A stretch of DNA of 64,000 nt from Onchidella celtica (lineage: Eukaryota; Mollusca; Gastropoda; Systellommatophora; Onchidiidae), in the NCBI GenBank assembly GCA_963931925.1, contig OZ007579.1, positions 48,708,771 to 48,772,770 of the forward strand, given 5' to 3'. Below are positions 22,401 through 34,436 of this stretch, piece after piece. Each line of letters starts with the position of its first letter. Position 1 is the first letter of the stretch. Below the pieces are notes generated by a model. It saw only the letters and a list, made by a program, of their open reading frames with translations. It was not told the DNA's origin and did not search any database. The translations under genes and the position numbers were made by a program.

Positions 22401-23400
22401 AGCACAAATATGTATATGTATTAATTACTCAATGTTGACAACGACTGTACTTCATAACACAAAATCCCTCACACCAAACCCATGAAGAAAAAAAAAATTT
22501 GAAAGCGTATAACACGTCAGCAGTCTCTTGCCATGTTGTCTTGGATCCAGTTATTAAAAGATCTTGGGTTGATTAAGAATATGCTTTTTGGCTTCTTAAT
22601 AATATATCGGCCTTTCCAAATGGTTAGAAGTTACGCCTAGGACATGGTAATAATGTCACGTCTTTCATAAGTCATCTTATTGAACTGATCCACTTACTAT
22701 TAGAAAACAGGTACGCTTAGGCCAAATTATCCCAAGATAATTATTCAGAATGTGAGCTACGAAAACATTTCTCAAATATTTCTGTGACTCAGTGACAAAG
22801 GGTACTTGGGGCTATAAGGGCGTTTGTCCTGGCTGCAAAAGTTGAAAAAAAAAGTATCTACTGGTGATAATAAATAAAAAATAGCGCATCCTCCCCTCCC
22901 AACCCTCTCAACAGTCCCATTGTTCGAACATTCTACACATTTTCCCAACATGATGAGGCAAACGAGCGTCTAAAGTGATAAAGAAAATGTCCAACTCAGA
23001 ATGATCTATTCCTTCACCTGTACCATTACTTGCAGAAACTAATGTCACACAATTTTTTTTTACTTATGAACCATGCTGTGGCCTCCGTGAGTTGTGCGTG
23101 TGGCGACAATCCGATGACTAGACATCTCATAGTACCGTCATCAAGTAATGTTCCAGCCAATTGAATGTTGCCACATCGACTTAAAACATGATGTTGTTGT
23201 CAGTATGTGTGTTGTTGATGGGAGTTCAATGTTAAGTGTACAGAGTTGACTACTACAAACATGATAGTCGTAATAAATCGCCTTCGGCGTCACGTTGTCG
23301 TGTATAGATAACTGAGTTCAGATTAGCAAACTGCTATGCGGACTGATGTAGATTTTTGTTTCGAATGGTGTACAAATGGAAGCCGCAAAATAGTTTGAAC
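22400..23400. other. No gene recognised
   Basis: One more 'acacgtcagcagtctcttgc' phrase sits at about 22,516. Otherwise nothing was recognised. Confidence 0.45.
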
Positions 23401-23404
23401 AACT

Positions 23405-24960
23405 CTGCTGTGACATTAGGGAGAACCTAAGAGGAATGTGTTACCACGCATGGGACCTAGAAATGAAAGAGGTGAACTACTCATAAGCTTTGTAGAAGAA
23501 AATCATTATTATAATTATTGCAAAGACCTTCTTCAGAAAGGCGAACAACAGAGATTGGACCTGGGGAAGCCCAAACGGGGAACACAGAACCAGATTGACA
23601 ACATCCTTAATTCAGACAGAAACATCATCAGAAACTGTGAGGTGGTTACAGAAGTAGACAACGGAAGTGATCATCGTATGATTAGAGGAGAAAAAGAATA
23701 AACAGAAAGATTATGAGACTGAAAAGAATAAAGAGAAAAAAACCTCTGAAAATAGATATAGAAAAACTGGAAATATATAAGGCCGCGCTTTAGCTGGACT
23801 CTATCGACACACTGAACAAAACTGTAACTGATGAAATGTAGAAAATACAAGGCCCAAAAGAAAAAACCAGAGAAACAAAAATCAAAGGTGAACATGGTGT
23901 TAGAAGAACTAGTTAAAAAGAGGAAAACTGTACACACAAAAAAAAAAAAACCCAACAAAAGACGGACACAGAAAAATTGAATATGCTGAACTGAACAGGT
24001 CAGTGAAGAAAATAAGAAGAGACAGAGATAGAAGGAAAAAGAAAGAAAAGATTAAGTGAATAATTGAAGGCGGCAAAGGCCCAAAGGAAATATACCAGAA
24101 AGGCAAAGAAAGAAAATCACAAGCATGCTCAAAACACATAATAAATTATATAACAAATGCATTCACTGAAATCTAAAATAAACACAGAATAACTTAATGA
24201 AGCAAAAAGTTATAATTCTTCACAAGAAGGGAGACCGAAGAGATAAGCAAAAATTCAGACCAATCAGCCTTCTACCACACACATATAAACTTTTCACAAA
24301 CATGTTACAAAGTAGTATAGAGAAAGTGCGGCAGGGAGACTTTATATCGCCGACATTATTAACAGCAAGTAATTGAAGAGACATAGTGTAAAGCTCAGAA
24401 AATAGCATCAACATAGATGGAGAGTATTTAAAAGACCTGAGATTCGCAGACGATGTTGCACTTTGCACAGAGGATATACAGCACATGGAAGCCAACCTGA
24501 GAAACAAAAACAGAGCAAGAAGGTTGGCCTGAAATCCACAAAGTCCAAACAAAATACACGACGAACTGCGAGACAGATGAAAGGGAAGAATCCAAAACGA
24601 AACCATTGAAAAGGTCACGGAATATAAATAGCTGGGAGTGGGACAGACAACACATATGAAACACAACCTAAAAACTGAAACTGGAGACTCTAGAATAAGG
24701 GCAGCACGGAGCGGAGCTGCTTTGCAACACAACAACAACAAATAAACAGGGGGTTATTCCTGGACCATGAACTGCCAGTCTCCCTCAAGAGACAAGTATT
24801 CATCCAGTTCATTATTCAAATAATTATCTATGGTTGCTAAACATGGTCGATTAAAAAACAACTTGTGAACAAATTAAGACCCAGCTAGAGGGCAATGGGA
24901 AGAAAAATGCTTAACATCAGACTACAAGATAAAATTCTCCAGGCCGAACTTTTACAATGT
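23405..24960 (+). mobile_element. RTE-type LINE, endonuclease and RT fragments
   Basis: The frame from 23,438 encodes the end of an APE-type endonuclease: MGPRNERGELLISFVEEN, GTQNQIDNILN and a GSDHRMI box. Decayed frames follow with ELNRSVKKIRRDRDRRK, the RT block FRPISLLPHTYKLF near 24,260, and a later RT block, VRQGD followed by LRFADDVALCTED near 24,430-24,475. The gaps between these blocks show that much of the RT is deleted. The tail near 24,830 retains the post-RT arrangement (LPVSLKRQVFIQFI). The motif set matches RTE/BovB-like elements. Many stops: dead copy. Confidence 0.75.
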
Positions 24961-24969
24961 GTAAATAGC

Positions 24970-26090
24970 TGTACTTGATCTTATCGTTTTGTAAAACTTA
25001 AAATTTTTTTAATAAATAAAAGACCCAGAAAGGAGCAGTTTTCAGATGGAATGGTCCCTTTGCCACTGGGTTTGTGCCCCTACTAACATCCGTTAAGCTA
25101 CTAACACCATATCTTACATCGTGGCCCGGGGGATGGCGGGGCTCTGTCCAAGAAGATTTACAGCTGGATGGGCACTCGCCAACTTCGGCCTGCCATCTGC
25201 TGTCGGCTCCCTCTCACCCCGACAGATTTACCTCACCCTCAGTTTTCTAACCAACACAAGGCCGTCAGGCGGCCCAATATGGATAAGGACTCCTCTCCCC
25301 AGTACCAGAAGTTTCCCCATATCTCCACACTGTTTCCTTACCCAACTTACTTCTGCTGCATATAATCCACAACTCACTCCCCCAGCCAGCGCCCTCGGCA
25401 CACAGCCATGGCCTTTTCAGAACTACCCGATTTAAATACCCCGCTAAAATGTCCAGTGCCATGGCCATCCAGAGTCACCCTTAGTCAATACACTTTTTTT
25501 TTTTTAGCGCCATCAATACGCCGCTATAACCACCCCATTTCAACACCCAATTAAAATATCTCGTCTCTAGCAAACTTGTCTCCCCTGCCTACAGCAGAGG
25601 CGACAACCAATATCTAAATCAACCAACTGACACAGACAACAGTTACCGCCCATGCAATTAGACATAAATCTTTACATAATTATTGTAAGGATTCCCCATT
25701 TCCCCAGTTGCCAGTTGTGAAAGAAGAACTACAATGAGCCAAGAAAGACAATGTAATCTAGATAATATACTGCCAACTGAAATACATTTCAATGTTGATT
25801 TCAATATTAACATTGAAAAGACTGCACAAATTTAAGCAGGTGACTTTAAATAAATTTCAGTATACTAGCATCCAATGCATTTACTTTAGTTATATCAGTA
25901 TGTTCCTCAAATACAATATAATAATGTGTGCTTGTGGGATAGGTGGTTGAATACTGGACTAGCGGAAAGGACTCAGGTAGAGCTAACAGTCCACGGGCCA
26001 TGTGAACTTGTTTTTACCCTGGAGGCTGGCAGCCCAGCTAGGCCCCTGCCTGGCTGTATGAAGTATTCTGTTGTCTTTTCTTTCCTTGAC
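24970..26090. other. No gene recognised; C-rich patch and possible SINE trace
   Basis: A C-rich, relatively GC-rich patch covers 25,100-25,480 but shows no domain. At 25,940-26,070 'gtgggataggtggttgaata' and following sequence weakly resemble a tRNA-SINE head, too decayed to call. Confidence 0.4.
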
Positions 26091-26550
26091 ATGTAATGAT
26101 TAGAGTAGTAAATACGTGTAGCTTAAATTCAATTGCTTGTAGTAACACCATTCAGTGTGAAAAATGATTCACTAAGTCTTTGATAAGTTTTTCTGTGAAG
26201 GCAGATCATATTTAATATCAAATTCTGCAAGATGTCATTTTCAATTCTAGACAGTAATTATATCAGTTGCTGCCCCAGGGCAGACAACTCGTACGTAGAC
26301 CTGCCTGCACTAATTCTGGTATAGACTGGCGTGTGCGAGGTGCCAGCTCAAGTCTCTCTTAGTGATATGGCAACTCTGATAAGGTTTGGTCCAAGCGCCT
26401 TTACAGGTGAAAGTAGAGCTTACCAATCTCTTAAAGTGACATAGATACAAGTATAGTCGTACCCCAATTATATCCATGACTTTCTAGTCATTATCGAAAG
26501 ACTTCGTTCTCTCCACCTTGCGATATCTGTTTTCCTACAGACAATATTTT
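26090..26550 (+). repeat. Peptide-locus upstream unit, copy 2 (no peptide exon seen)
   Basis: This matches 29,560-30,570 in order, with shared blocks for the 'cagacaactcgtac' region, 'tctggtatagactggcgtgt', 'gtagagcttaccaa' and the proximal block 'ttctctccaccttgcgatat'. A splice-acceptor-like 'ttttcctacag' follows, but no signal-peptide frame is seen after it. Confidence 0.65.
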
Positions 26551-27179
26551 GAAGCACTTAGCACCGTCCATCGAACGAGTACTTAATAAGTACAACAGTA
26601 ACATAAATGGAGCTAAGACGTGAAAGAGCTGAACTAAGTTTTATTTTTCCACGTTATGTTTAAAAACAACTTTTTTTGCAGAATTCCCAATGTTCTTCTT
26701 CTCCCCCTATTTTTTTTAAACTAAAGAAAATGTCATGCAAGGAAACACGTGTTTTATATTAATATTTCAAACTTGAGTTCATAAAAACAAAGAATTATTG
26801 TAAAGTACTTTATGTTACATGTAGTTATTGAATAGCACTGAAAAAAACCAAGAAAGAAAGTATAAAAAGAAACTGTATTTTTTCTTTTGGACATACTCCA
26901 ACAGTTACGTGAAATATTCTCAAACATGAAATATAATACCCAGTCATAACATGAAATGAAGTGCTTTGCCTGCTGAATTCTAATTTCACGACAGACTCGT
27001 GTCTATTGAAGCCTCACAGCAGTAGAAATGGAAAACAAAATACCCCAAACAAGAGGACAGAAAACAAAGCACTAGTTTTGACTTTTAGAAGGCTGGACCT
27101 TCATTTCAGCGCAGAACATTCTTGATCATATTAGTAGAATGTAAGGATTAAACGTTGTTCCAACCTTCCTAAGTCAATC

Positions 27180-27850
27180 TACCATGTAGAGCTCCATTGC
27201 TTCTCGATCGTCTGCCGTTCTTTTTCCCTATGCCTCGATCTCGCTCGTGTTACTTTGTCATGTTCTTGCCAGATTTTTCTGGCCGTGATGGCGAACTGTT
27301 GTCTCTGCCATCACACCCCTCCCAGTGAGTTACATGTTTGGTAGACATAATACCGAGCGTCTGTGTTTAGTCAAATCTACACGGAGGGCGTGAAACCCGT
27401 CCGGACCGAGTAGTCGCGGTGGTGCGAGGTGATGATTGGGGCACAGCTACCTTGTCATCTGGCTGTGATAAATATGCTGGTTTAAGACGATCGATGGAGG
27501 TTTTATCACCCCTGCCGGTCACATTAATCACAACGTATTTATCGTTGATTTCCAAAATTTTTCATGGCCCATCATTATGGTCACTGAAACGGTGGCGTCT
27601 GGACTCATGTCGAACTTAAACATACCCCGTGGAAGACAGATTCTGTGGTACATATAATGGTTGTTTGGCACGGAACGTAGTTGGCGAAGGCTGGACATTC
27701 TTCATGGTAGTTGGCAGTTGCTTCAAAAATGGAATGTCTGGCTCGAATGTTGCAGAATTTTCGGGTTCGAAAAATTCTCCTGGAAGACATAAGTTAGTCC
27801 CGTAAACGAGCTCTGCCGGTGAACATCCTTGTTCCACACGCCAAGACGAA
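27180..27850 (-). pseudogene. Ty3/gypsy pol 3' end (integrase C-terminus) with LTR start
   Basis: Minus-strand frames encode GCSPAELVYGTNLCLPGEFF (27,837 downwards) and, after a frameshift, INVTGRGDKTSIDRLKPAYL and TTRSGRVSRPPCRF, ending at 27,367. These are the C-terminal segments of a gypsy integrase. Below the stop a purine tract (GGGAGGGG) is followed at 27,315 by TGTGATGGC, the expected junction of polypurine tract and 3' LTR. The element is cut off at 27,850 by an AG microsatellite and an unrelated repeat, so gag, RT and most of integrase are missing. Confidence 0.75.
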
Positions 27851-27862
27851 CGGATTCCCAGC

Positions 27863-28025
27863 AGCAGAGAGAGAGAGAGAAAAGAGGTAGATTACCCAAC
27901 ATTTATTAAATTTTGTAAAGGACAGTCAAACTTTACCCTCATCAGTTCAAAACCATCGATGTTAACATTCACACACAAATGCATAAACATGTACAACCCC
28001 CAAAAAAGAACATATTTACAGTTTT
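27863..28025. repeat. Interspersed repeat end next to (AG)n, copy 1
   Basis: An (AG)n run is followed by a ~130-bp block that recurs almost unchanged at 37,150-37,280, including 'ttaccctcatcagttcaaaa', 'ccatcgatg' and 'aaaaaagaacatatttaca'. On the minus strand the block ends in AATAAATGTTGGG before the CT microsatellite, which suggests the 3' end of a retroelement. Confidence 0.8.
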
Positions 28026-28094
28026 ACTCTATTCCCCAAAATTGTAAATTTCTGTCAAGACTTTCTTTTGAAAAATTTGTTCTGTCCATCTATA

Positions 28095-28390
28095 TTGGGG
28101 TCTAGAGGCAATGTGCTCGCCTATCATACCGAAGGTACTGTTTTCGAATCGCGGTTGGTGCAGGCATGTTGGAAATTTAGGATTTTCCTCATATTTTCTT
28201 GTCCCTGTTCTTACGGTAGGTAGGATAGAGCACCTAGTCTTCTTGGATAAGGACGAAAAACTGGAAGGGTCCATGTGAAAGTTGCACACATTAAAGATTC
28301 CTTGGCAGTTGGAAATCGAGACGCGCAGGCTGATCAGGCCGCTGCCCGGACAAAATTAAATAAAAATTATCCCTACCCAGCGTTCTCTCC
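28095..28390 (+). mobile_element. tRNA-derived SINE, copy A
   Basis: Box-A-like 'ggtctagaggcaatgtgctc' and box-B-like 'ttttcgaatcgcgg' are followed by a conserved SINE body ('ttgcacacattaaagattcc') and end near a C-run. Box B is mutated relative to copy B. It was duplicated with the locus rather than inserted independently. Confidence 0.6.
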
Positions 28391-30464
28391 GCCCCCCCCC
28401 CCCCCCCACGTATCCCCATCCCACAAAAATCTCCCGATCGAAGCTGTTGTAACTGGACTGCCATGACACTAAGGCAAACTTAAACTCATTAATATTCGCC
28501 TGGCCACTCACGGCAACTGCTCTTTCCATTTGATCAAGTAGGATTAACAGCGTGTAGCACAAAATATAATGATATCCATTCTTAAGGATCTGACAGAAGG
28601 GAGAATTTCTTCCAAATGGAAACCCGTGTATTGGCAACGATTCATAAATTCATTGCATTGAGCTTCTATTTTTCCGCAGTGAAGCTGTAAATATCAACAT
28701 GATAAAAATGGATGTCTGTATGCGTGTAGGTGTGTGTGCGGGGGGGGGGGGGGGGCTGGGACGGGGGAAGGGGCGGACTGCACCTTTGAGTCTGACTTTG
28801 GGCACTTTCTGTAACAGCACTACAGAACCTGTTGTCAAGTATTGCTACAGTGTACTGCAATGCAACAGAACTGCAATTTCATTACAAAACTTCATTTGAT
28901 AATCGAGAATTCACAATCTGATCAAATTCTGTGTTTTGTTTTTTATTTGAAGGGGTATGTTATAGTACTGTGCTCTTGATAGAGAGTCTGTGACGTGGGT
29001 GTGGCCGCAACAGATATAGATACAGAAAAAAAAAATGCAGCATTTACAACGTTCAAAGTAAAAGTATTTTCATTGGTATTTGGGAATATTAAATTCCCAC
29101 ACAACAAACCGAACAATAAAACAAAATGTTGCATCAGCGTTTTACACGTCAGCATTCTTTGGTCTTGTTGACTTTAACCTAGTTTCCTGCGTGATGAAAT
29201 ACTAAACTGATATTGACCCCACAGCAAATGCGTTTTGCTGAATTCCCTGTGTTCTATCAGTCTTTCGATTTGACACTCATTTCAGATATCTTTCGGATTA
29301 ATTGGGAGTCCGTCCTTTGATGTGGTTTTACTGTCATTTCTTTGATAATTCATTCCTTTCCAAGAAGTCCCACTGACATTAGAAAATAGATTATGCAAGT
29401 TCGAAATTATCCACATAAAGTCACAACGTCAGCAACAGATCGCTTATCAAAAAATATATATGAATGTTTAAAATAGGTCTATTCTCTTTCTCTTTTTCTT
29501 TCTTTGTTAAATAAATATTAGACTAATAAAAACGCACTTAGTTAATTCAGTGGCTTACAGTAATTTCCTTTAGTGTGAAATGTGATTGGGTAAGTCTGCT
29601 GTGAAGACAGATTCTGTTCGTTATCCAATTTGCAAGCTGTCACTTTCAGTTCGAGTTTTTAAGGATATCAGTTGACACCCCAGCACAGACAACTGGTACT
29701 TAATACCTGAATAAACTGATTCTGGTACAGACTGGGGTGTTCGAGGTTCCAACTCAAGTCTTTTTTGGTGATACAACAACTCGGGTAAGTTTTGATCCAA
29801 ACGAGTTTACAGATATAAGAGGAGGATCAGCTCTTTGGCTTCTCATATGCCTCGGCCTAAGGCTGTTGGCCTCCTACTCTTGATTTTCAATGTTTCCTCT
29901 TTCTCGTTGTATTTGTCTCGTTATCTGTATTGTCTTCTGTGTTGGTAGGCGCGAACAGAATTGCAGAACGAGAAAAAGTTGAGAGAGCAAGGAGAGAATC
30001 AAGAGTAACCCATGTCCTTTCCAGGGGTTGGATCCCTTCATATACCAGATATACAAGTCACTAGCTGACTGTATTCCTCTGGAGCCTGTTTTAAAAGTAA
30101 GACTGTTAAACCAGTTCTCTCCCATTTTAATTGTTTCCTATAGTTGACCCGGGAGGTGTCCGGGTATCCGAATTTTGTTTCTTTTCATGTAGTTCTAGGT
30201 ACTGTCAACAATCCTGGAAAGATTCAGACTAATCGCTCGGAAGATTGTTAATTTGGGGGTCTTCTTTTAAAGATTCTACAGATGTTGGTCCCAGGTGGAA
30301 TAATCATCTAAGGCCATTGTCATTCGCTTGAATGAGAGGCGTGGCAGAATTTGCTGCCAGACTGGTCAGATTTAAAAGCTAGTATTTTTAAAAATGAAAC
30401 ACTATATTATGGCATAATTGTACTGGTGTATTGGCGTGAGAGGAGGTAGAGCTTACCAACCTCT

Positions 30465-30606
30465 TAAAGTGATAGACATACAAGTACAGTCATACTCCAA
30501 TAATATCCACGTTTTTGTAGTTATCATTGAAAGACTCCATTCTCTCCAGCTTGCGATATCTGTCTGACTCCAGTTTTCGTTGTTCATCCACAGAGTGAGT
30601 GGGAAA
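30465..30606 (+). promoter_or_regulatory. Conserved proximal upstream block of peptide gene A
   Basis: This block, containing 'ttctctccagcttgcgatat', is kept in four places (about 22.3, 26.5, 30.5 and 50.7 kb) and is more conserved than its surroundings in the two coding copies. It may be promoter, 5' UTR or intron. A pyrimidine-rich tract and acceptor AG close it. Confidence 0.5.
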
Positions 30607-30825
30607 ATGATGAAAAATCTGATACTCTTGTCCACACTTGTAGCATGTGTGCTGGTGCAGATCTCAGGTAGCCCGGTCCGTGCCGAAAGGAGCAAGTTTG
30701 ATTCTGATCATGATCCTCATCCTGATGCACGGCAGGCGGAACCGTTTTACATCGTTAAACGTAAAACTCCAGATGTGTCTCTGCCCAGAAAAATAGATCC
30801 TTTTTCCGGTTACAAAACATCTTAA
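30607..30825 (+). CDS. Small secreted peptide precursor, paralogue A
   Basis: A 72-residue precursor of unknown function. Residues 1-21 (MMKNLILLSTLVACVLVQIS plus Gly) form a clear signal peptide, so the product should be secreted. Residues 22-45, ending HPDARQAEP, are an acidic, His/Asp-rich pro-region identical to paralogue B except one Lys/Gln change. From residue 47 the two proteins lose similarity. Here the C-terminal part holds a Lys-Arg site at 51-52, giving a possible 20-residue product beginning KTPDVSLPRK and without cysteine. The first of two adjacent ATGs is used. A splice-acceptor-like 'ttgttcatccacag' lies 11 bases before it, so a 5' noncoding exon is likely. A conserved signal and pro-region with a divergent mature part recalls defence, pheromone or venom peptide families, but no family was recognised. 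Confidence 0.6.
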   Translation: MMKNLILLSTLVACVLVQISGSPVRAERSKFDSDHDPHPDARQAEPFYIVKRKTPDVSLPRKIDPFSGYKTS

Positions 30826-30916
30826 CGGTGAAATAATTGGCCTGAACCAAACAACAATAAAAAAAATATAAAATGTTGAATAACTGAAACTGAATATTTT
30901 TCTTTCTCTTTGTGAA

Positions 30917-31105
30917 TGTGTGAATGTGTGTGTGTGTGTGTGTGTGTGTATGTTTGTGGCTGTGTGTCCGGGTCGGTATGTGTCTGCATGCTTGTCTGCC
31001 TGTGTGTGCGTTTCTGCCTGTTTTTGACTATTAAATATGTATGTGTGTGTGAAGCTGTCTGTGTACATATATGTATTTGCGTGTGTGTGTGTGTGTGTGT
31101 GTTGC
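30917..31105. repeat. (GT)n microsatellites
   Basis: GT runs at 30,924-30,950 and 31,079-31,101 with TGTG-rich interruptions. The Cys/Val frames through them are repeat readings. Confidence 0.95.
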
Positions 31106-31220
31106 TCTATGTATGTGTGTGCATGTATTGTGTGTGTGTATGTAGACTAGATAGAAATATTATGTTGGGTGTTGCAATGGGCGTTTCTCATGTTTTGTTG
31201 TTGTCGTTGTTGTAGTTGTT

Positions 31221-32311
31221 TGCAACAAATTCCAGACTGGAATATGTACTTATTATGACAGGACAACAATCACAACGACTAAGTATAACACTTAACAAAA
31301 CAACCAAACAGGCTCACACATTTATTATATATTAAAAATACGTTCAATTACATACAATACAATGGTCAATTCAAATACCATACAATGGCCATTCTTCCCA
31401 CAGTCACCCTATCTCCGGTTCCACGACCGGTCAATGCTTTACACTCTGACTTTCCAGGCCCCTACTCGACCTAACATCAACCCCTGTATAAGTCGTACTA
31501 CCGAACTATCATGTACATAACTTAACATCAACACCTGTACATTTCGTAGTACAATACTATCATGTACATAACTTGGAAATATAGCTAGCCCAATTCCCCG
31601 AACCAGACTGCCACTGCTGCTGGGCTGCCTATCGGCCTTACGCCCCTGTCTGCACGGATCCACAGCCTGTCCCCGGCCTGTGTCCGTCCACTGCGGGTGG
31701 CCTCACTGCCCGACCCCGGCACCTATAAGAACAACATCACATCTCTATAACATCATACACTTACTATCCACTTCACCACTCATTACGAACCATCACGCGT
31801 ACATACACATTCCACAGTTAACTCACCACACAACTGCGCCTCTCTTCTGTAACACACCTCCACCGTATTACACAGTACTCAGACTAGGCTAGGAATCCAC
31901 ACTCCTAACGTACAGATCTCGCTCTTTGCTCACATCTATCTGCACAGTAATCAATGACTTGCACATTCCTTAAGTCCTCACATATAACTTATTTACATCA
32001 TGGTCATAGAAGAATATAGTACATCAATTATCAATCATAGTTCCACCTACCAGTCATCACTGGAAAACAACACTAACACTACGACTGCTCTCCTTATGTT
32101 CGCCCTCTGGGGCTCTCTCTTTCGTCCGTCTTCTTAGGACTCTCTGTGTGCAGTGACTGGTAAGTACACAGATCTCGCCTCGTCCAATCCCCAACACCAC
32201 TCACAGTTCCCGTGATTTTGTTTCCCCACGGTTTGCTGCATTCCCTGTGAGCTAATCTTACACTTCCCCCTTCTCCCCGTAATTATTGATCCTCGCTCAC
32301 TCCACGTGACA
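31221..32311 (-). mobile_element. Solo LTR A (about 1.09 kb)
   Basis: The stretch starts TGCAACAAATTCC and ends CCACGTGACA, giving TG...CA ends. It is flanked by the 5-bp direct repeat TTGTT and interrupts a TTGTTG-rich sequence that is continuous in copy B of the locus. Internal AATAAATG on the minus strand suggests that orientation. It holds a ~57-bp tandem duplication at 31,465-31,580. A related LTR lies at 51,009-52,202. No internal coding region or second LTR is nearby, so it is a solo LTR. Superfamily unknown. Confidence 0.8.
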
Positions 32312-32574
32312 TTGTTGTTATTATAATGTTGTTCTTATGGTCTTTGTCCCTGTTCTTCCTGTTGTTTTTGCTTTTGTTGTCGCATTGATCTTGCTGTTAT
32401 TGTTGTAGTTGTGTTGCTATTTTTGTTATCCTTGCTATTGTAACAATTATTTCTAGTTGTTGTTGCCGTTGTCGTTTGTGCTGAGGAGGTTGTTGTTTTT
32501 GATGTTGTTGCAGTCAAATGTTTTTTTTTATTTTCCCCATGTTCTTGTTGTTTTTCTTTCTCTTTGTTTTGTTG

Positions 32575-32815
32575 TTGTTGCTAATGTTGGGATTGTTCTG
32601 TTGATTGTAGAATTTGTTGCTAATGTTGGGATTGTTCTGTTGATTGTAAAATTTGTTGCTAATGTTGGGATTGTTCTGGTGATTGTAGAATTTGTTGCTA
32701 ATGTTGGGATTGTTCTGTTGATTGTAAAATTTGTTGCTAATGTTGGGATTGTTCTGGTGATTGTAGAATTTGTTGCTAATGTTGGGATTGTTCTGGTGAT
32801 TGTAGAATTTGTTGC
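32575..32815. repeat. 39-bp tandem repeat, six copies
   Basis: The phrase 'ctaatgttgggattgttctg' occurs at 32,581, 32,620, 32,659, 32,698, 32,737 and 32,776. Units alternate between tgttgattgtaa and ggtgattgtag variants. Being a multiple of three, it keeps one frame open with a 13-residue period, but this is not evidence of a protein. Confidence 0.95.
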
Positions 32816-33002
32816 TGTTGTTTCCGGTTGTCTTGTTATCCTTGTTGTTATTCTTGGCGTTTCTGTTGTTTTGACTGTGTTGTTGTTGTTTTTGATGATG
32901 TTGTTGTTGACTTGTTGTTGTTTTGCCGTTTTTGTTGTTGGTTTTTTCTTGTTTTTTGTTGTTTTTTATTGTTTTCTTTTATTGTTTTTTTTTCTTCTTT
33001 TT

Positions 33003-33215
33003 TGTTCTTTATGGTTTTTGTTGTCCTTGTTATTGATTTTCCTGTTCTTTATGGTTTTTGTTGTCCTTGTTATTGATTTTCCTGTTCTTTATGGTTTTTG
33101 TTGTCCTTGTTATTGATTTTCCTGTTCTTTATGGTTTTTGTTGTCCTTGTTATTGATTTTCCTGTTCTTTATGGTTTTTGTTGTCCTTGTTATTGATTTT
33201 CCTGTTCTTTATGAC
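33003..33215. repeat. 40-bp tandem repeat, five copies
   Basis: 'ctttatgg' recurs every 40 bases from 33,007 to 33,207 within a nearly perfect unit. Confidence 0.95.
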
Positions 33216-33656
33216 CTTGTTGTTTTTGTTGTTGATCGTGTCTTTGTCGTTTATTTGTTGTTGTTATTATCGTCGTTGAATTGTTGTTTTTGTTATTGTA
33301 AATGAAAATTAAAAGGCAACGAAATCGTTTACGTTTCTCTCGAAATCATATTAATTTTGTTGTTATTAAATAATGGATTGTGAGGTGATGGTAACAAAAG
33401 ATGTCCTGGTTGTGTTTATAAATATTGCATGCTTTGCTGATGGTAGTGGTGACCCAGAATGTTTATAATAACGTATTTGTAGTGTTCGTTCTTTCAATTG
33501 ATACTTTACAAGGCAACGTCACTTTCTGTATTACTGTCCGAAAATTTATTGTATTTTTCCTTTTCATGAAAACATAATCTGCGTTCTGAACATTACGTAA
33601 CAGCTACAGACAGAAACTATTTTAAATTGTGAGACAGGAATGTGGAGATTTCATAA
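33216..33656. other. No gene recognised
   Basis: TTG-rich then AT-rich sequence, without any coding signal. Confidence 0.5.
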
Positions 33657-33658
33657 TG

Positions 33659-33925
33659 GAGTTGGTCGGAATTGCCTCCTCTCCAGTCTGGTGACAGCTG
33701 ACCAGTAACAATGGTTTTTGTGTTCTGTACAGGAAATGTCCTTATCTGAACAATTATCTCTGGCTCTGATATGGTCGGGAAAAAACAACAGTGTCTTTTT
33801 CTTGAAATGGGTGATTTAGCCAACCCCCCCCCCCCCCCGACCACCCCAAAAAGGCAATTATCATAACGAAATCAACTTGGGGGAAAAAAACATAATTACA
33901 CATAAGACAAAGAACAAACTCTCAG

Positions 33926-33990
<65 letters not shown>

Positions 33991-34321
33991 TTCTTTCTCC
34001 CTCCCTCCCTATCTCTCTCTCTCTCTGTCTCTCACCATAATTATGTAAGTCCGAGTTGGTCGGAATAGCCTCCCCTCCAGTCAGGTGACAGCTGATAAGT
34101 AACAATGGTTTTTGTGTTCTGTACGGGAAATGTCCTTATCTGAACAATTATCTCTGGCTCTGATATGGTCGGGAAAAAAACAACAATGTCTTTTTCTTGA
34201 AATGGGTGAGTTAGCCAACCTCTCCCCCCCCCCCCCCCCCCAAAAAAAAGGCAATTTTCATAACGAAATTAACTGGGGAAAAAAAACATAATTACACGTA
34301 AGACAAAGAAAAAACTCTCAG

Positions 34322-34357
<36 letters not shown>

Positions 34358-34383
34358 TCTCTTTCTTTCTCCCTCCCTCCCTA

Positions 34384-34414
<31 letters not shown>

Positions 34415-34436
34415 CCATAATTATGTAAGTCCTCTA
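33659..34436. repeat. Tandem duplication of about 394 bp with CT microsatellite
   Basis: Two consecutive units (33,659-34,052 and 34,053-34,436) begin 'gagttggtcggaat', pass through 'ctggctctgatatggtcggg', a C-run and 'ataattacac', and end with a (CT)n array and 'accataattatgtaagtcc'. The units differ mainly in C-run and CT-array length. Confidence 0.9.

Larger units (their letters stand above)
28030..32435 (+). repeat. Segmental duplication, copy A (partner 48.88-52.86 kb)
   Basis: The order of a SINE-like head, a poly-C tract, the 'gataaaaatggat' region, a poly-G tract, promoter-proximal DNA, the peptide exon, a GT microsatellite and a TTGTTG-rich tail is the same in both copies, at high identity. 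Copy A keeps about 740 bp (29,372-30,110) that copy B lacks. Each copy carries a solo LTR at a different point, so those insertions came after the duplication. Confidence 0.85.

Noticed and set aside
25121-25435. 104-codon Pro/Ser-rich frame
   Set aside because: C-rich DNA produces Pro/Ser-rich frames by chance. No domain or splice context.
32457-33116. 219-codon hydrophobic frame
   Set aside because: Produced by TTG-rich DNA and 39/40-bp tandem repeats.
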